In this document: positions 18,914 through 27,572 of the stretch, piece after piece
How positions within the stretch are numbered: position 1 is the stretch's first letter
Layout: every line of letters starts with the position of its first letter
Origin: Terrabacter sp. Root181
GTDB lineage: Bacteria > Actinomycetota > Actinomycetes > Actinomycetales > Dermatophilaceae
Assembly: GCF_001428505.1 (NCBI RefSeq)
Contig: NZ_LMHU01000010.1
Coordinates: 186,001-250,000, forward strand
DNA length: 64,000 nucleotides
Reading direction: 5' to 3'
Notes under the pieces: generated by a model
Seen by the model: the letters and a program-made list of their open reading frames with translations, nothing else
The model's database searches: none
Told to the model about the DNA's origin: nothing
Position numbers and translations under genes: made by a program

Positions 18914-18998
18914 ACCCTCGAGAGGCCACGTGTCGCCGCCTCCCACCGTCGAGAGGCCACGTCGCGCCGCCTCCCACCGTCGAGAGGCCACGTGTCGC
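18914..18998. repeat. 31-bp tandem array (three units) of the GAGAGGCCACGT repeat
   Basis: Three direct copies of a unit with core TCGAGAGGCCACGT begin at 18918, 18949 and 18980, so the period is exactly 31 bp; spacer halves read TCGCCGCCTCCCACCG. The array lies between the P-type ATPase start and the stop of the LmbE gene (19000) and belongs to the same family as the clusters at 11264 and 43869, but here all units have one orientation. Confidence 0.85.
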
Positions 18999-18999
18999 G

Positions 19000-19827
19000 T
19001 CAGTCGAGCCCGTCGAAGACGTCGCGACGGATGGGGTCCCCCGGTCGGGCCGACCGGTCGACGAACCACTCCCGGCCGAAGACGAGGTCGTAGAGCGGGC
19101 GGGGGATCCGCAGGAAGGCCGCCAGGGTGCGGTCGGCGCCGCCGTCGGCGCTGGCCTGCGAGGCATGGGCGCGCATCGAGGCGCGCTTGGCGGCGATGTG
19201 GCGGCGGACGCTGATGCGGTGGGTGATCTCGCTGCGGGCCGAGAACGCGCGGTCGAAGCTCGAGCGGTCGAACTCGGGCGGGAAGCGGTACACCTTGGCG
19301 GCCAGGTCGATGGCCCGGCAGATGGTGTCCCGCGGGACCGTCGCCTCGAGCACCTTCGGCGTGCCCGCGAGCTCTGCGGCACGGCTGCCGACGAGATGGA
19401 CCTGCTTGTGGTCAGGGTGCCCGTAGCCGCCGTTGGGCTCGTAGTGGAGGAGCACGTCGACGTGCTCCTCGCGCAGGATCGCGGCGAGTCGCCGGGCGGC
19501 CTCCTCGACGTCGGCGCGGACGAAGCGCGTCGTTCCGGGCGGGTCGGGGGCCACCTCGGGACCGAGGCCGCTGTCGGCGTAGCCGAGGTGCTCGACGCGG
19601 GCGACGCCGAGGGCCTTTGCGCTCGCCCGGAGCTCGTCCATGCGGGTCGCTGCGAGGGCTCCGTCGCCCGTGAACTCCGTGGCGGCGAGACCGAGCTCAC
19701 CGTCCGTCGCGACGACGACGACGACCCGGTGGCCTTCGGCGGCGGCGCGCGCCATCGTCCCCGAGGTCAGCAGGGCCTCGTCGTCGGGGTGCGCGTGGAA
19801 GGCCAGGAGGGTGTGCGGCACAGTCAC
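19000..19827 (-). CDS. LmbE/PIG-L family zinc-dependent deacetylase
   Basis: A 275-residue member of the GlcNAc-PI deacetylase fold. Its metal-binding motif AHPDDE is at residues 12-17 and the second motif is in GYGHPDHKQVH. Members remove acetyl groups from N-acetylglucosaminyl compounds (MshB in mycothiol synthesis) or hydrolyse mycothiol conjugates (Mca). The start lies 30 bases from that of a divergent GT4 glycosyltransferase, so the pair may share a control region and a pathway. Which glycoside is used cannot be told. The 3' end abuts a 31-bp repeat array. Confidence 0.93.
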   Translation of the reverse strand: MTVPHTLLAFHAHPDDEALLTSGTMARAAAEGHRVVVVVATDGELGLAATEFTGDGALAATRMDELRASAKALGVARVEHLGYADSGLGPEVAPDPPGTTRFVRADVEEAARRLAAILREEHVDVLLHYEPNGGYGHPDHKQVHLVGSRAAELAGTPKVLEATVPRDTICRAIDLAAKVYRFPPEFDRSSFDRAFSARSEITHRISVRRHIAAKRASMRAHASQASADGGADRTLAAFLRIPRPLYDLVFGREWFVDRSARPGDPIRRDVFDGLD

Positions 19828-19856
19828 CCATCTTGGCCCATGGCACAGTGTCTTCC

Positions 19857-20981
19857 GTGAAGGTGGCGCTCCTCTCCGACTGTTACCTGCCCCGACTGGG
19901 CGGGATCGAGGTCCAGACGCACGACCTCGCGCAGCACCTGCAGGCGGCCGGCCACGAGGTCGAGGTGTTCACCGCCACCCGAGGCGCCAACGGTGAGATG
20001 CACGGTGCGGTCACGGTCGTCGACGGCGTGCCCGTGCACCGGATGGCGGCCCGGATGCCGTGGGAGCTGCCGATCAACCCGTTCGCCCCGGCCGAGCTGC
20101 GTCGACGGCTGACCGCCGGTGGCTTCGAGGTCGCCCACGTGCAGACCGGTGTCGTCTCGCCGTTCGCGTGGGACGCCACGCGGGTCACGGTGGGCCTCGG
20201 TCTGCCGACCGCCATGACGTGGCACTGCATGCTCGCCGGGATGGCGCCGGTGTTCGACGCGGCCCGCTTCGTCCGGCGCTGGGCGTCGCGGGGCGTCGCG
20301 ATGTCGGCCGTCTCCGACGTCGCCGCCGAACCGCTGCGTCGGCTCGTCGGGCCGGACGCATCCGTGGGCGTCCTGCCCAACGGCATCGACGTCGCGCGCT
20401 GGGCCGTCGGTCCTCTCGTGCGCGAGCCCGGGCGGCTGCGACTCGTGACCGCCATGCGGCTCGCGGCCCGCAAGAGGCCGGCTGCTCTCGTCGGGCTCGT
20501 CGCCGAGGCCGAGCGCAGGGCCGGGCCGGGGTCGGTCTCGCTGACGGTGCTGGGCGAGGGGCCCGACCGGCGCAAGGTGGAGACCCTCGTGCGCGAGCAC
20601 GGCCTCGACTGGGTGTCCCTCCCGGGACGCGTGTCGCGCGACGAGCTGCGCGAGCGGTATGCCGTCGCCGACGTCTACCTGTCACCTGCCCGCCTCGAGT
20701 CGTTCGGGATCGCAGCCCTCGAGGCCCGGACCGTTGGGCTCCCGGTCATCGGCCGGTCTGGCTCCGGCGTCGGGGAGTTCGTCACCGATGGTGTGAACGG
20801 CCTTGTCGTGTCGAGCGACTCGGAGATGACCGACGCGATTGCACGCCTTGCCGCGGACCCCGGGGAGGTCGCCCGGCTCCGCCGGTTCAACGTCGAGCAC
20901 CCGCCCGACCAGGAGTGGTCGCGTGTCGCGGCGCTCACCGTGGCGGAGTACGAACGGGCCGTCGGGCTGGTTCGGCGATGA
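19857..20981 (+). CDS. GT4-family glycosyltransferase
   Basis: A retaining glycosyltransferase of 374 residues with the GT-B fold. An N-terminal acceptor domain starts VKVALLSDCYLPRLGGIE, whose GGIE loop is typical of GT4. The C-terminal nucleotide-sugar domain has SPARLESFGIAALEARTVGLPVIG, which holds the family E-x7-E. GTG 19857 is chosen because the first beta strand begins right there; an ATG eight codons upstream is possible. It is divergent from the LmbE deacetylase and overlaps the NUDIX gene by four bases (ATGA, 20978-20981). The donor sugar is not identifiable. Confidence 0.9.
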   Translation: MKVALLSDCYLPRLGGIEVQTHDLAQHLQAAGHEVEVFTATRGANGEMHGAVTVVDGVPVHRMAARMPWELPINPFAPAELRRRLTAGGFEVAHVQTGVVSPFAWDATRVTVGLGLPTAMTWHCMLAGMAPVFDAARFVRRWASRGVAMSAVSDVAAEPLRRLVGPDASVGVLPNGIDVARWAVGPLVREPGRLRLVTAMRLAARKRPAALVGLVAEAERRAGPGSVSLTVLGEGPDRRKVETLVREHGLDWVSLPGRVSRDELRERYAVADVYLSPARLESFGIAALEARTVGLPVIGRSGSGVGEFVTDGVNGLVVSSDSEMTDAIARLAADPGEVARLRRFNVEHPPDQEWSRVAALTVAEYERAVGLVRR

Positions 20982-21688
20982 GGACGAACGTGCCCGGTGG
21001 GCTCCGTGTCGTCGCCGTCCGGCCGGACGGCTCCCGTGTGGCCGAGTCGCGGCTGGGGCACGGCGAGCACCCGGACGTCGTCCTCGGCGCCGCGGGCTGG
21101 CTCGTCGAGACGCCGGTCTTCGCGACCGTGGTGGCCGACGGGGCGCTCGAGCTCGGCTACCGCGTGCGCGAGCTGGACGGCATACGCCCTCGGGCCGAGG
21201 CGGTGCGTCGCGACGCCGGCGTCGGCGACGACGAGGTGGGCGACCCCTTCCAGCGGGTCGCTGCCTACGCGGTGGTGACGAGCGAGCGCGGGGTGCTCCT
21301 GACGCAGTTCAACGCCCGGACCCACGTGCCGGGGGACTGGGGGCTCCCCGGCGGCGGCCTCGACGACGGCGAGTCGCCCGTCGACGGCGTCCATCGCGAG
21401 GTGTGGGAGGAGACGGGCCAGCGCATCGAGCTCGGCGAGCTGCTCACGGTCCAGTCGCAGCACTGGGTGGGGCGTGCCCCGTCCGGAGGGCTCGAGGACT
21501 TCCATGCGGTCCGGATCGTCTATGCCGCAACGTGTCCCGAGCCCGGGGCGGTCGTCATCCACGACGTCGGCGGCACGACGTCCGACGCGCGCTGGGTGCC
21601 GTTCGACCGGATCGGCGACTACCCGCTGACGTCGTCATGGCGGCGCCTGGCCGCCCTCCAGGAGCTCGCGGTCCCGCCCGGGTCGTGA
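20978..21688 (+). CDS. NUDIX hydrolase domain protein
   Basis: A 236-residue protein with a Nudix box in residues about 115-145: GGGLDDGESPVDGVHREVWEETGQ. It binds divalent metal and cleaves a nucleoside diphosphate linked to another moiety. About 85 residues precede the Nudix domain and have no recognised fold. It is translationally coupled to the GT4 gene, so cleavage of a nucleotide sugar or damaged nucleotide in that pathway is a reasonable guess. The rest of the catalytic site, including the EExG glutamates, is intact. Confidence 0.9.
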   Translation: MRTNVPGGLRVVAVRPDGSRVAESRLGHGEHPDVVLGAAGWLVETPVFATVVADGALELGYRVRELDGIRPRAEAVRRDAGVGDDEVGDPFQRVAAYAVVTSERGVLLTQFNARTHVPGDWGLPGGGLDDGESPVDGVHREVWEETGQRIELGELLTVQSQHWVGRAPSGGLEDFHAVRIVYAATCPEPGAVVIHDVGGTTSDARWVPFDRIGDYPLTSSWRRLAALQELAVPPGS

Positions 21689-21725
21689 GGGGGAGGGGCC
21701 GGGTCGCGTGAAGTACGACGCTCCG

Positions 21726-21731
21726 TAGGAT
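21726..21731 (+). promoter_or_regulatory. -10 hexamer for a leaderless small-membrane-protein gene
   Basis: TAGGAT precedes the ATG at 21739 by seven bases. An in-frame ATG at 21730 overlaps the hexamer itself, so it is unlikely to be the start. Confidence 0.5.
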
Positions 21732-21738
21732 GTCGGCC

Positions 21739-22092
21739 ATGGACCTCGTCTACAACCTCCTCGTCGCCCTCCACCTGCTCGGCATGGCCGCGGTCGTAGG
21801 AGGCTGGATCGCCGTCCGCAGCGGCCGCACCGTCATCGCGCCGATCGTCTGGGGCGCCCGGGCACAGCTCGTCACGGGTCTCGCCCTCGTCGGCATCGCG
21901 TCGGCGATCAAGGACGACGACCACACGGTCGACAACACGAAGATCGCGGTCAAGCTCGTCATCGCGCTCGTCGTCCTCGTCGCCGCAGAGATCGGTGCCG
22001 CGCGCGGTCGCAAGGGGCAGGACACCGGCAACCTGCTCGACATCGCCGGTGGTGCCGCGGTGGTCAACGTGCTCGTCGCCGTCCTCTGGTGA
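21739..22092 (+). CDS. Small four-helix membrane protein of unknown function
   Basis: A 117-residue hydrophobic protein. It begins MDLVYNLLVALHLLGMAAVVGGWIA, a helix pattern seen in many small actinobacterial inner-membrane proteins, and has three further spans with the charged loop KDDDHTVDNTK between them. No catalytic motif is visible. A leaderless-type TAGGAT lies seven bases upstream. It is followed 30 bases later by another tiny membrane protein gene. Confidence 0.75.
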   Translation: MDLVYNLLVALHLLGMAAVVGGWIAVRSGRTVIAPIVWGARAQLVTGLALVGIASAIKDDDHTVDNTKIAVKLVIALVVLVAAEIGAARGRKGQDTGNLLDIAGGAAVVNVLVAVLW

Positions 22093-22122
22093 ACGTCTTC
22101 GACCGGGCCCGGAGACGCTGAG

Positions 22123-22332
22123 ATGCGCTGGAACGCAGGCGTTCTCGCCGGTCTGCTGATCGGTCTTGTCTGGGTCGTCGTCGGGCTTGCGCTCGTCGTG
22201 GCCGGTCGGCGTCGGGGCCGGATGTCGCGCGCCGACGGCGCCGGCAACATGGCGGTGATCGGTGTCTTCCTGCTCGTCGTCGGCGGGCTCACGTGGTTCG
22301 CCACGCTCCTGCTCGCCGTCGTCCCCGGCTGA
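22123..22332 (+). CDS. Tiny two-helix membrane protein
   Basis: A 69-residue protein with helices at about residues 6-27 and 42-66 separated by a basic loop (GRRRGRMSRADGAG). It starts with ATG after CGGAGACGCTGAG, where GGAG could act as a ribosome site. Its codon pattern and clear two-span layout favour a real gene, but there is no homology cue. The 92-bp inverted-repeat element begins 50 bases downstream. Confidence 0.55.
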   Translation: MRWNAGVLAGLLIGLVWVVVGLALVVAGRRRGRMSRADGAGNMAVIGVFLLVVGGLTWFATLLLAVVPG

Positions 22333-22382
22333 TCGAGCGGTCGGCCGCCGACGCCGACGCCGACGCCGCCGACCGACGACCG

Positions 22383-22473
22383 ACGACCGACGACCGTTGG
22401 TCGTGCCTGACCGCACCAGCCGCGTGTCGTGCCGGCGTGTCGCGGGTATCGGAGTCCAATGGTGGTCGGTCGG
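22383..22473. repeat. 92-bp-family inverted-repeat element, copy A (91 bp)
   Basis: The left end reads ACGACCGACGACCGTTGGTC. The right end is an imperfect reverse complement with about three mismatches to the best copy. The internal part is nearly identical to copy B at 23424, with one base less. A short run of the CCGACGA trinucleotide-like repeat lies just outside the left end. It sits upstream of the broken AbiEi/DUF559 gene. Confidence 0.85.
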
Positions 22474-22522
22474 CTGTGGATGACGACGGCGCAGGCGGCT
22501 CGGCGTCGGCCACTCTGCCCAG

Positions 22523-23451
22523 ATGGAGATCCTCACGGCGATGGACCGTCTCGGGGGAGTGGCCAGCCACGGTCAGCTCAAGGCCGCTGCAGGACGGCAA
22601 GCCCTCGACCAAGCACTCCGCACCGGTCTGATCCGTCGGGTGTCCCGGGGACGCTACCTGCTCCCGAGCGCGGTGGACGGCGCCTGGGCGGAGGCGCATC
22701 GGCTCACCGCCGTCGTAGGGCTTCGGAGCGCTGCGGCCTCCTATGGTTGGTCGATCAAGACGTCGCCGGACCGTCCCGAGCTCGTCGTGCCCCGAGGCCG
22801 CAACGTCAGCCCCGATGACCAGGCTCGCGCTCGGATCCGATGGCAGCGACTCTCGCCTGCCGAGGTCGACCAGTGCGCACGACCCCGCTCCGCACGGTGA
22901 CGGACTGTGCCACGACGCTGCCCTTCGACGAGGCCCTCGCCGTCGCGGACTCGGCCCTGAGGTCGCGGCTGGTGACCCAGGCTGACCTGATGCGGGCCGC
23001 TGACGCTTTACCCGGCCGCGGCCGCGATGCGGCGCTGGACGTGGCGTGGTTCGCGAGCGACCGTCCGGCCAACGCGTTCGAGTCGGTCATCCGGGCCATC
23101 TCGCTCGAGGTCCCGGGGCTGCGTCTCGCACCGCAGGTGCGCCTGCGCGTCGGGGGTCGTCGGATCCGCCCTGACCTCGTCGACCGCGAGCTGCGCCTCG
23201 TCGTCGAGGGCGACAGCCACGAGTTCCACACGAGCCAACGGGCCATCGACGCGGACTGCTGGCGCTACGACGAGCTGGTCCTCGACGACTGGCTCGTCAT
23301 CCGGGTCTCGTGGGTGCAGGCGATGTTCCAGCAGGAGTGGGTCGCGTCCGTCCTGCGCCGCGCGGCCTCTCGGCAGGACCTGAGGTCGGGCGGCGACCTG
23401 GTGCGCCGCCGAGGTGCCCTCCGCCGACCGACGACCGTTGGTCGTGCCTGA
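22523..23451 (+). pseudogene. AbiEi-antitoxin-domain / DUF559 endonuclease-like gene split by a frameshift
   Basis: The first frame (22523-22900) encodes a winged-helix AbiEi-type N-terminus, MEILTAMDRLGGVASHGQL to RLSPAEVDQ. The second frame (entered near 22861-22875, ending 23451) continues with TTPLRTVTDCATTLPFDEALAVADSALRSR and a DUF559/VSR-like PD-(D/E)xK fold core, RPDLVDRELRLVVEGDSHEF. In intact relatives both halves form one protein of about 300 residues. One missing base around GTCGACCAGTG would explain the break, so I treat it as a pseudogene, though a GTG at 22873 could start the second half alone. The last residues and stop codon lie inside a repeat element. It is flanked on both sides by that element. 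Confidence 0.8.
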
Positions 23452-23515
23452 CCGCGCCAGCCGCGTGTCGTGCCGGCGTGTCGCGGGGTGTCGGAGACCA
23501 ACGGTCGTCGGTCGG
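23424..23515. repeat. 92-bp inverted-repeat element, copy B
   Basis: The best copy. It starts CCGACCGACGACCGTTGGTC and ends with the exact reverse complement, a perfect 20-bp terminal inverted repeat around a 52-bp centre. Its left end overlaps the last nine codons and stop of the DUF559 frame. No obvious target-site duplication is visible. It is in direct orientation to copy A. Confidence 0.9.
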
Positions 23516-23558
23516 CCCCCTGGTGGCCCTCGGAAGGAGCCGGGCGTATGCCGTGTCG

Positions 23559-25127
23559 TCAGGAGCGCTGGTAGGCGATCTCGCCGCCGACCCAGGTCTG
23601 GAGCACCACGGTGTCGCGGATGTCGGACGGTGACGACTCCTCGAGCGCCCACAGGTCGCGGTCGACCGCGACGAGGTCGGCGAGCTGGCCGGGCACGAGG
23701 CGCCCCACGTCGGTGCGTCCGACCGACTCGTGCGCGGCGACCGTGAAGGCGTGCACGGCCTCGGTGAGCGTGACCCGCTCCTCCGGGCGCCAACCGCCCA
23801 GCGGCTGGCCGTCGGCCCGCTGCCGCGTGACCGCGGCGTGGAGGCCGTAGAAGGGGTTCGGGTCCTCGACCGGCGCGTCCGAGCCGAACGCCACGCGCAC
23901 GCCGGCGTCGAGGAAGGTGCGCCACGCGTACGACGCGAGCCGGCGCGGGCCGATGATCTCGTCGGCGAGGTCGAGATCGGCCGTGCAGTGGGTCGGCTGC
24001 ATCGAGGCGACGACGTCGAGGGCCCGGAAGCGGGGGACGTCGACCGGCAGCACGTGCTGGGCGTGCTCGATGCGCAGCAGCGTGTCGAGGCCGTCCGCGC
24101 GGACGGCCTCGAACGTGCCGAGGACGAGCCGGTTGGCCTCGTCGCCGATGGCGTGGGTCACGACGTCGAGGCCGTTGCGGGCCGCCAGCATGGTGCGCTC
24201 GAGGAGCACGTCGTAGGGCATCGCTGCGATGCCGCAGCCCTCGTGTCCGATGAACGGCTCGGTCATGTGGGCCGTGTGCGAGCCGAGGGCGCCGTCGCTG
24301 AAGAACTTGACCGGGCCGACACGGAAGACGTCGTCACCCTGTCCCGAGCGGCGTCCCTCCGAGATCGCGAGTTCGAGGTCGGGGTCGCGCGTGCACTTCG
24401 TGACGCGCAGCCGGAGCGCTCCGTCAGCGTGCAGCTCGGCGTAGGCCGCGCGAGCGTCCTCGCCGTCGATGTCGGTGATGCTCGTGAGGCCGACGGAGAG
24501 CAGCCAGTCCTGGCAGCGCTCGAGCCACGGCCGCAGCGGTGACTCCTCGCGCGGGATGACGTCGAGCAGCCGCTGGGCCGACTCGCGGAGGATGCCCGTC
24601 GGCTCGCCCGAGGCGTCGCGCACGATCTCGCCGCCGACCGGGTCGGGAGTGTCGCGGGTGATCCCGGCCTGTTGCAGCGCAAGGGAGTTGGCCCAGATGG
24701 TGTGGCCGTCGACGCTCGACAGTGCGGCCACCCGGTCGCCCGAGACGGTGTCGAGGGCATGCCGGTCGGGCTGCTCGGGGACGGCCCAGCGGTTGTGGTT
24801 CCAGCGACCGCTGTGCAGCAGCTCGCCATCGGGGAGCCCCTCGGCGTGCGCACGCACCAGCTCGAGCGTCTCCTCGAGCGACCGCGCCTCGCGCAGGTCG
24901 ACGGAGGACAGGTCGCGCGAGAGCCACTCGGTGTGGATGTGGGCGTCGTGCAGTCCCGGCATGACGAGGGCGCCCGGCAGGTCGACGGTCTCGGCCCCGG
25001 ACGCCGTCCCGACGGCCTCGGCACCCATCGCCACGACGCGGCCGTCCTCGACGAGCAGCGCCTCGGTCCAAGGGTTCTCACTGGCGCCGGTCCAGATGCG
25101 GTCGTGCCGGAAGAGCGTGCGGCTCAT
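23559..25127 (-). CDS. Amidohydrolase-superfamily protein (YtcJ-like)
   Basis: A metal-dependent hydrolase of 522 residues. It has the N-terminal beta-sandwich strand typical of the family, the metal site DAHIHTEW, the later histidines in THAIGDEANRLV and IEHAQHV, and the aspartate in AFGSDAPVEDPNPF. Relatives are often annotated as amidohydrolase family proteins of unknown substrate (YtcJ/AepA group). ATG 25127 is taken because the four-base overlap with the oxidoreductase stop (25124-25127) fixes it. It is the last gene of a four-gene minus-strand operon. Confidence 0.9.
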   Translation of the reverse strand: MSRTLFRHDRIWTGASENPWTEALLVEDGRVVAMGAEAVGTASGAETVDLPGALVMPGLHDAHIHTEWLSRDLSSVDLREARSLEETLELVRAHAEGLPDGELLHSGRWNHNRWAVPEQPDRHALDTVSGDRVAALSSVDGHTIWANSLALQQAGITRDTPDPVGGEIVRDASGEPTGILRESAQRLLDVIPREESPLRPWLERCQDWLLSVGLTSITDIDGEDARAAYAELHADGALRLRVTKCTRDPDLELAISEGRRSGQGDDVFRVGPVKFFSDGALGSHTAHMTEPFIGHEGCGIAAMPYDVLLERTMLAARNGLDVVTHAIGDEANRLVLGTFEAVRADGLDTLLRIEHAQHVLPVDVPRFRALDVVASMQPTHCTADLDLADEIIGPRRLASYAWRTFLDAGVRVAFGSDAPVEDPNPFYGLHAAVTRQRADGQPLGGWRPEERVTLTEAVHAFTVAAHESVGRTDVGRLVPGQLADLVAVDRDLWALEESSPSDIRDTVVLQTWVGGEIAYQRS

Positions 25128-26107
25128 GCGCCGGGCACCAGGATGAGCTTGCCCGTCGTGCGGCGGCCCTCGAGCGCGTCGTAGGCCGTGGCCGCCTCGG
25201 TCAGCGGGTAGCGTCCGCCGATTGCGATCGCGAGCGACCCGTCCGCCACGGCCCCGAGCACCTCGCCGGCGCGCCACTCGTACTCCGCGCGCTCGGCGAC
25301 GTAGTGCGCGAGCGTCGGCCGCGTGAGGAAGAGTGACCCGCTGCTGTTGAGTCGCTGGATGTCGAAGGGGGGCACCTGGCCGCTCGCGCCGCCGAAGAGG
25401 ACCATCATGCCGCGCGGCCGCAGCGAGGCGAGGGACGCGTCGAACGTCGACCTCCCGACGCCGTCATAGGCGACGTCGACGCCGCGTCCGGCGGCGTCCC
25501 GGACCGCCCCCGCCAGGTCGTCGACGGTCGAGTAGTTGACGAGGTGCTGGGCACCGAGCGCCCTGGCGATCTCGAGCTTCTCGTCGGACCCGGCCGTCGC
25601 GACGACGGTCCCGCCGCGGGCCGTCACCATCTGCACGAGGAGCTGCCCCACCCCGCCCGCCGCGGCGTGCACGAGGGCGATGTCACCGGGGCCCACGGCA
25701 TACGTGCTCGTGACGAGGTAGTGGGCCGTGAGGCCTTGGAGCATGGCGGCGGCCGCGACCTCGAGGTCGACGCCGTCGGGGACGGGGACGACGAGGTGCG
25801 CAGGCTTGTTGACGAGCGTGGACTCGCTGCCGCTCGACTGGCACCACGCGACCCGGTCACCGACGGAGACGTCGGTGACGCCCGCGCCGACGGCGGTGAC
25901 GGTGCCGGCGCCCTCCTCCCCGAGGACGAACGGCGTCGTCACGGGGTAGACGCCCTGGCGCTTGTAGACGTCGATGAAGTTGACGCCGGCGGCGGCCACC
26001 TCGACCTGGACCTCGCCCTCGGCGGGGTCGGGGAGGTCGTGGTCGCGGACCTGCAGGACGCTGCGGTCGCCGGGCTCGGAGACGAAGACGCTGGTCGCTC
26101 GGTTCAT
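25124..26107 (-). CDS. Quinone oxidoreductase-like NADPH-dependent reductase (MDR family)
   Basis: A 327-residue zinc-free medium-chain reductase. An N-terminal catalytic domain has AAAGVNFIDVYKRQGVY and GEEGAGTVTAVG. The Rossmann domain has VHAAAGGVGQLLVQ and the C-terminus is GRRTTGKLILVP. These match quinone:NADPH reductases (Qor). GYGVVG-type nucleotide motif and the lack of the zinc cysteines argue against an alcohol dehydrogenase. ATG 26107 begins MNRATSVFV; a longer in-frame start would add 22 poor residues. It follows the acyltransferase by ten bases in the same operon. Confidence 0.92.
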   Translation of the reverse strand: MNRATSVFVSEPGDRSVLQVRDHDLPDPAEGEVQVEVAAAGVNFIDVYKRQGVYPVTTPFVLGEEGAGTVTAVGAGVTDVSVGDRVAWCQSSGSESTLVNKPAHLVVPVPDGVDLEVAAAAMLQGLTAHYLVTSTYAVGPGDIALVHAAAGGVGQLLVQMVTARGGTVVATAGSDEKLEIARALGAQHLVNYSTVDDLAGAVRDAAGRGVDVAYDGVGRSTFDASLASLRPRGMMVLFGGASGQVPPFDIQRLNSSGSLFLTRPTLAHYVAERAEYEWRAGEVLGAVADGSLAIAIGGRYPLTEAATAYDALEGRRTTGKLILVPGA

Positions 26108-26117
26108 GCTCGCCACC

Positions 26118-27572
26118 CTACGACCGTGGTCGTCTCCGTCTCGGGGCGGTCGGCCCACCGGACCCGGCATCACCGATGCGCACGAGGAGCGCCACCTCGT
26201 CCTCGAGCGCCGCGAGCAGCGACTCGGGGTCGGGGACGACGGACTCGTCGGCCATGATGCCGATCCGCACGGCGTCGTCGTAGGTGACGATGCAGAAGCC
26301 GAGCGTGTGCCGGCCGGAGCCGGGCACCCAGCCGAGCACGCCGGTGACCGCGACTCCGGCGAGGTAGCGGACGTCCCGCGGGCCGGCGACGTTGGTCGTC
26401 ACGCCGATCGCCTTGTCCGCGAAGAAGTCCACGACCCGGCGCTCCACCGCCGCGGGGACACGGCCGATGACGGAGATGAGGGCGAAGGTGAGGGCTGCCT
26501 CGGGCGACGCCTTGAGCCAGTCCATCCGCGCCTTCGACAGCGCGAGGCGCCCGAGGGGCGTCGCGTCGCGGCTCGGGAAGCGCAGGAACACGAGGGCGAA
26601 GCGGTTGCCGAGCTCTCGGGGCAGCGGCTGGTCGAGGGGGCGGACGTTGACCGGGACCATGGTCACGAGGTCGACGGGCTCGCGGCCCCGCTCGTCCTGG
26701 TAGTCGTGCAGAGCGCCGGCCACGGCACTCAGGAGCACGTCGTTGAGCGTCGCCCCGACGAGCCGTCCCGCCTGCTTGAGCCCCGGGAGCGGCAGCGGTT
26801 CGGTCCACACGAGACGCTTGCGGTGGCCGGGGACGCCTCCGACGGCACTGGTCGGGTTCGTGGTCAGCAGGAGGTCGGAGACGACCTGGCCGGTGCGCAG
26901 CGTGAGTCCTGCGGCCTCCGTCAGCGCGGCTCGGGCGCCCTTGGAGCGCAGGCGATCCCATCCCGCGCGCGTGGCATTCCCAGCCAGTCGGAGGCCCGAG
27001 GCGACGGCGTCGGACGAGGCGGCCGTCGCGAGGGGCGAGGTCGCGAGGTCGGTGGTGGCCTGGGGCCCGACGAGGTCACCGGGGAGCCCGTCGGCGTCCT
27101 CGGTCAGTCCGAGCAGCACCCGGGTCAGGGCGATGCCGTCGGCGAGGGCGTGGTGGATGCGGAAGACGAGGGCGGCACCGGACCCGTGGCCGTCGACGAG
27201 GTGGACCTCCCAGAGCGGCCGCGAGCGGTCGAAGGGGCGCGGCAGGTGGTCCTCGACGTAGGCCTGCAGCTCGGCGTCCGCGGCAGCGGTGGTCGCCGCC
27301 CCCGAGAGTGTCGCCCGGCGCACGTGGCGTTCGAGGTCGAAGTCCGGGTCGTCCTCCCACCGGTGCCCCGTGAGGCCCCGAGGGAGTCGCGCACGCTGGC
27401 TGAAGACGGGGTAGGGCTCGATGATCCGCTCCCGGACCACGTCGAGCACGCGGTCCCAGTCCGGCACCGACTCGAGCAGGACGACCGACACGATGACCAT
27501 GAGGTTGGTCGGGCGGTCCATGTTGAGCCAGAGGACGTCGGCCGGACCCATCCGCCGCGGAGGGCGCGTCAC
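26118..27572 (-). CDS. Wax ester synthase / diacylglycerol acyltransferase (WS/DGAT) family
   Basis: Transfers an acyl group from acyl-CoA to a long-chain alcohol or diacylglycerol, making storage wax or triacylglycerol at the membrane. The product has 484 residues. The catalytic motif HHALADG starts at His 140 and matches the HHxxxDG site. The C-terminal domain carries VTTNVAGPRDVRYLAG, typical of the family's second half. The GTG start directly abuts the stop of the GNAT gene; MGPADVL seven codons in is an alternative. Acyl-CoA for it could come from the acyl-CoA ligase at 14722. Confidence 0.93.
   Translation of the reverse strand: MTRPPRRMGPADVLWLNMDRPTNLMVIVSVVLLESVPDWDRVLDVVRERIIEPYPVFSQRARLPRGLTGHRWEDDPDFDLERHVRRATLSGAATTAAADAELQAYVEDHLPRPFDRSRPLWEVHLVDGHGSGAALVFRIHHALADGIALTRVLLGLTEDADGLPGDLVGPQATTDLATSPLATAASSDAVASGLRLAGNATRAGWDRLRSKGARAALTEAAGLTLRTGQVVSDLLLTTNPTSAVGGVPGHRKRLVWTEPLPLPGLKQAGRLVGATLNDVLLSAVAGALHDYQDERGREPVDLVTMVPVNVRPLDQPLPRELGNRFALVFLRFPSRDATPLGRLALSKARMDWLKASPEAALTFALISVIGRVPAAVERRVVDFFADKAIGVTTNVAGPRDVRYLAGVAVTGVLGWVPGSGRHTLGFCIVTYDDAVRIGIMADESVVPDPESLLAALEDEVALLVRIGDAGSGGPTAPRRRRPRS

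Noticed and set aside
18914-18998. The 31-bp tandem as a small CRISPR array
   Set aside because: There are no separate unique spacers: the whole 31-bp period is repeated, no cas genes are near, and the same unit occurs in inverted clusters elsewhere.
22523-23451. A working type IV toxin-antitoxin or restriction system
   Set aside because: There is no AbiEii-type toxin or methylase beside it and the gene is frameshifted.
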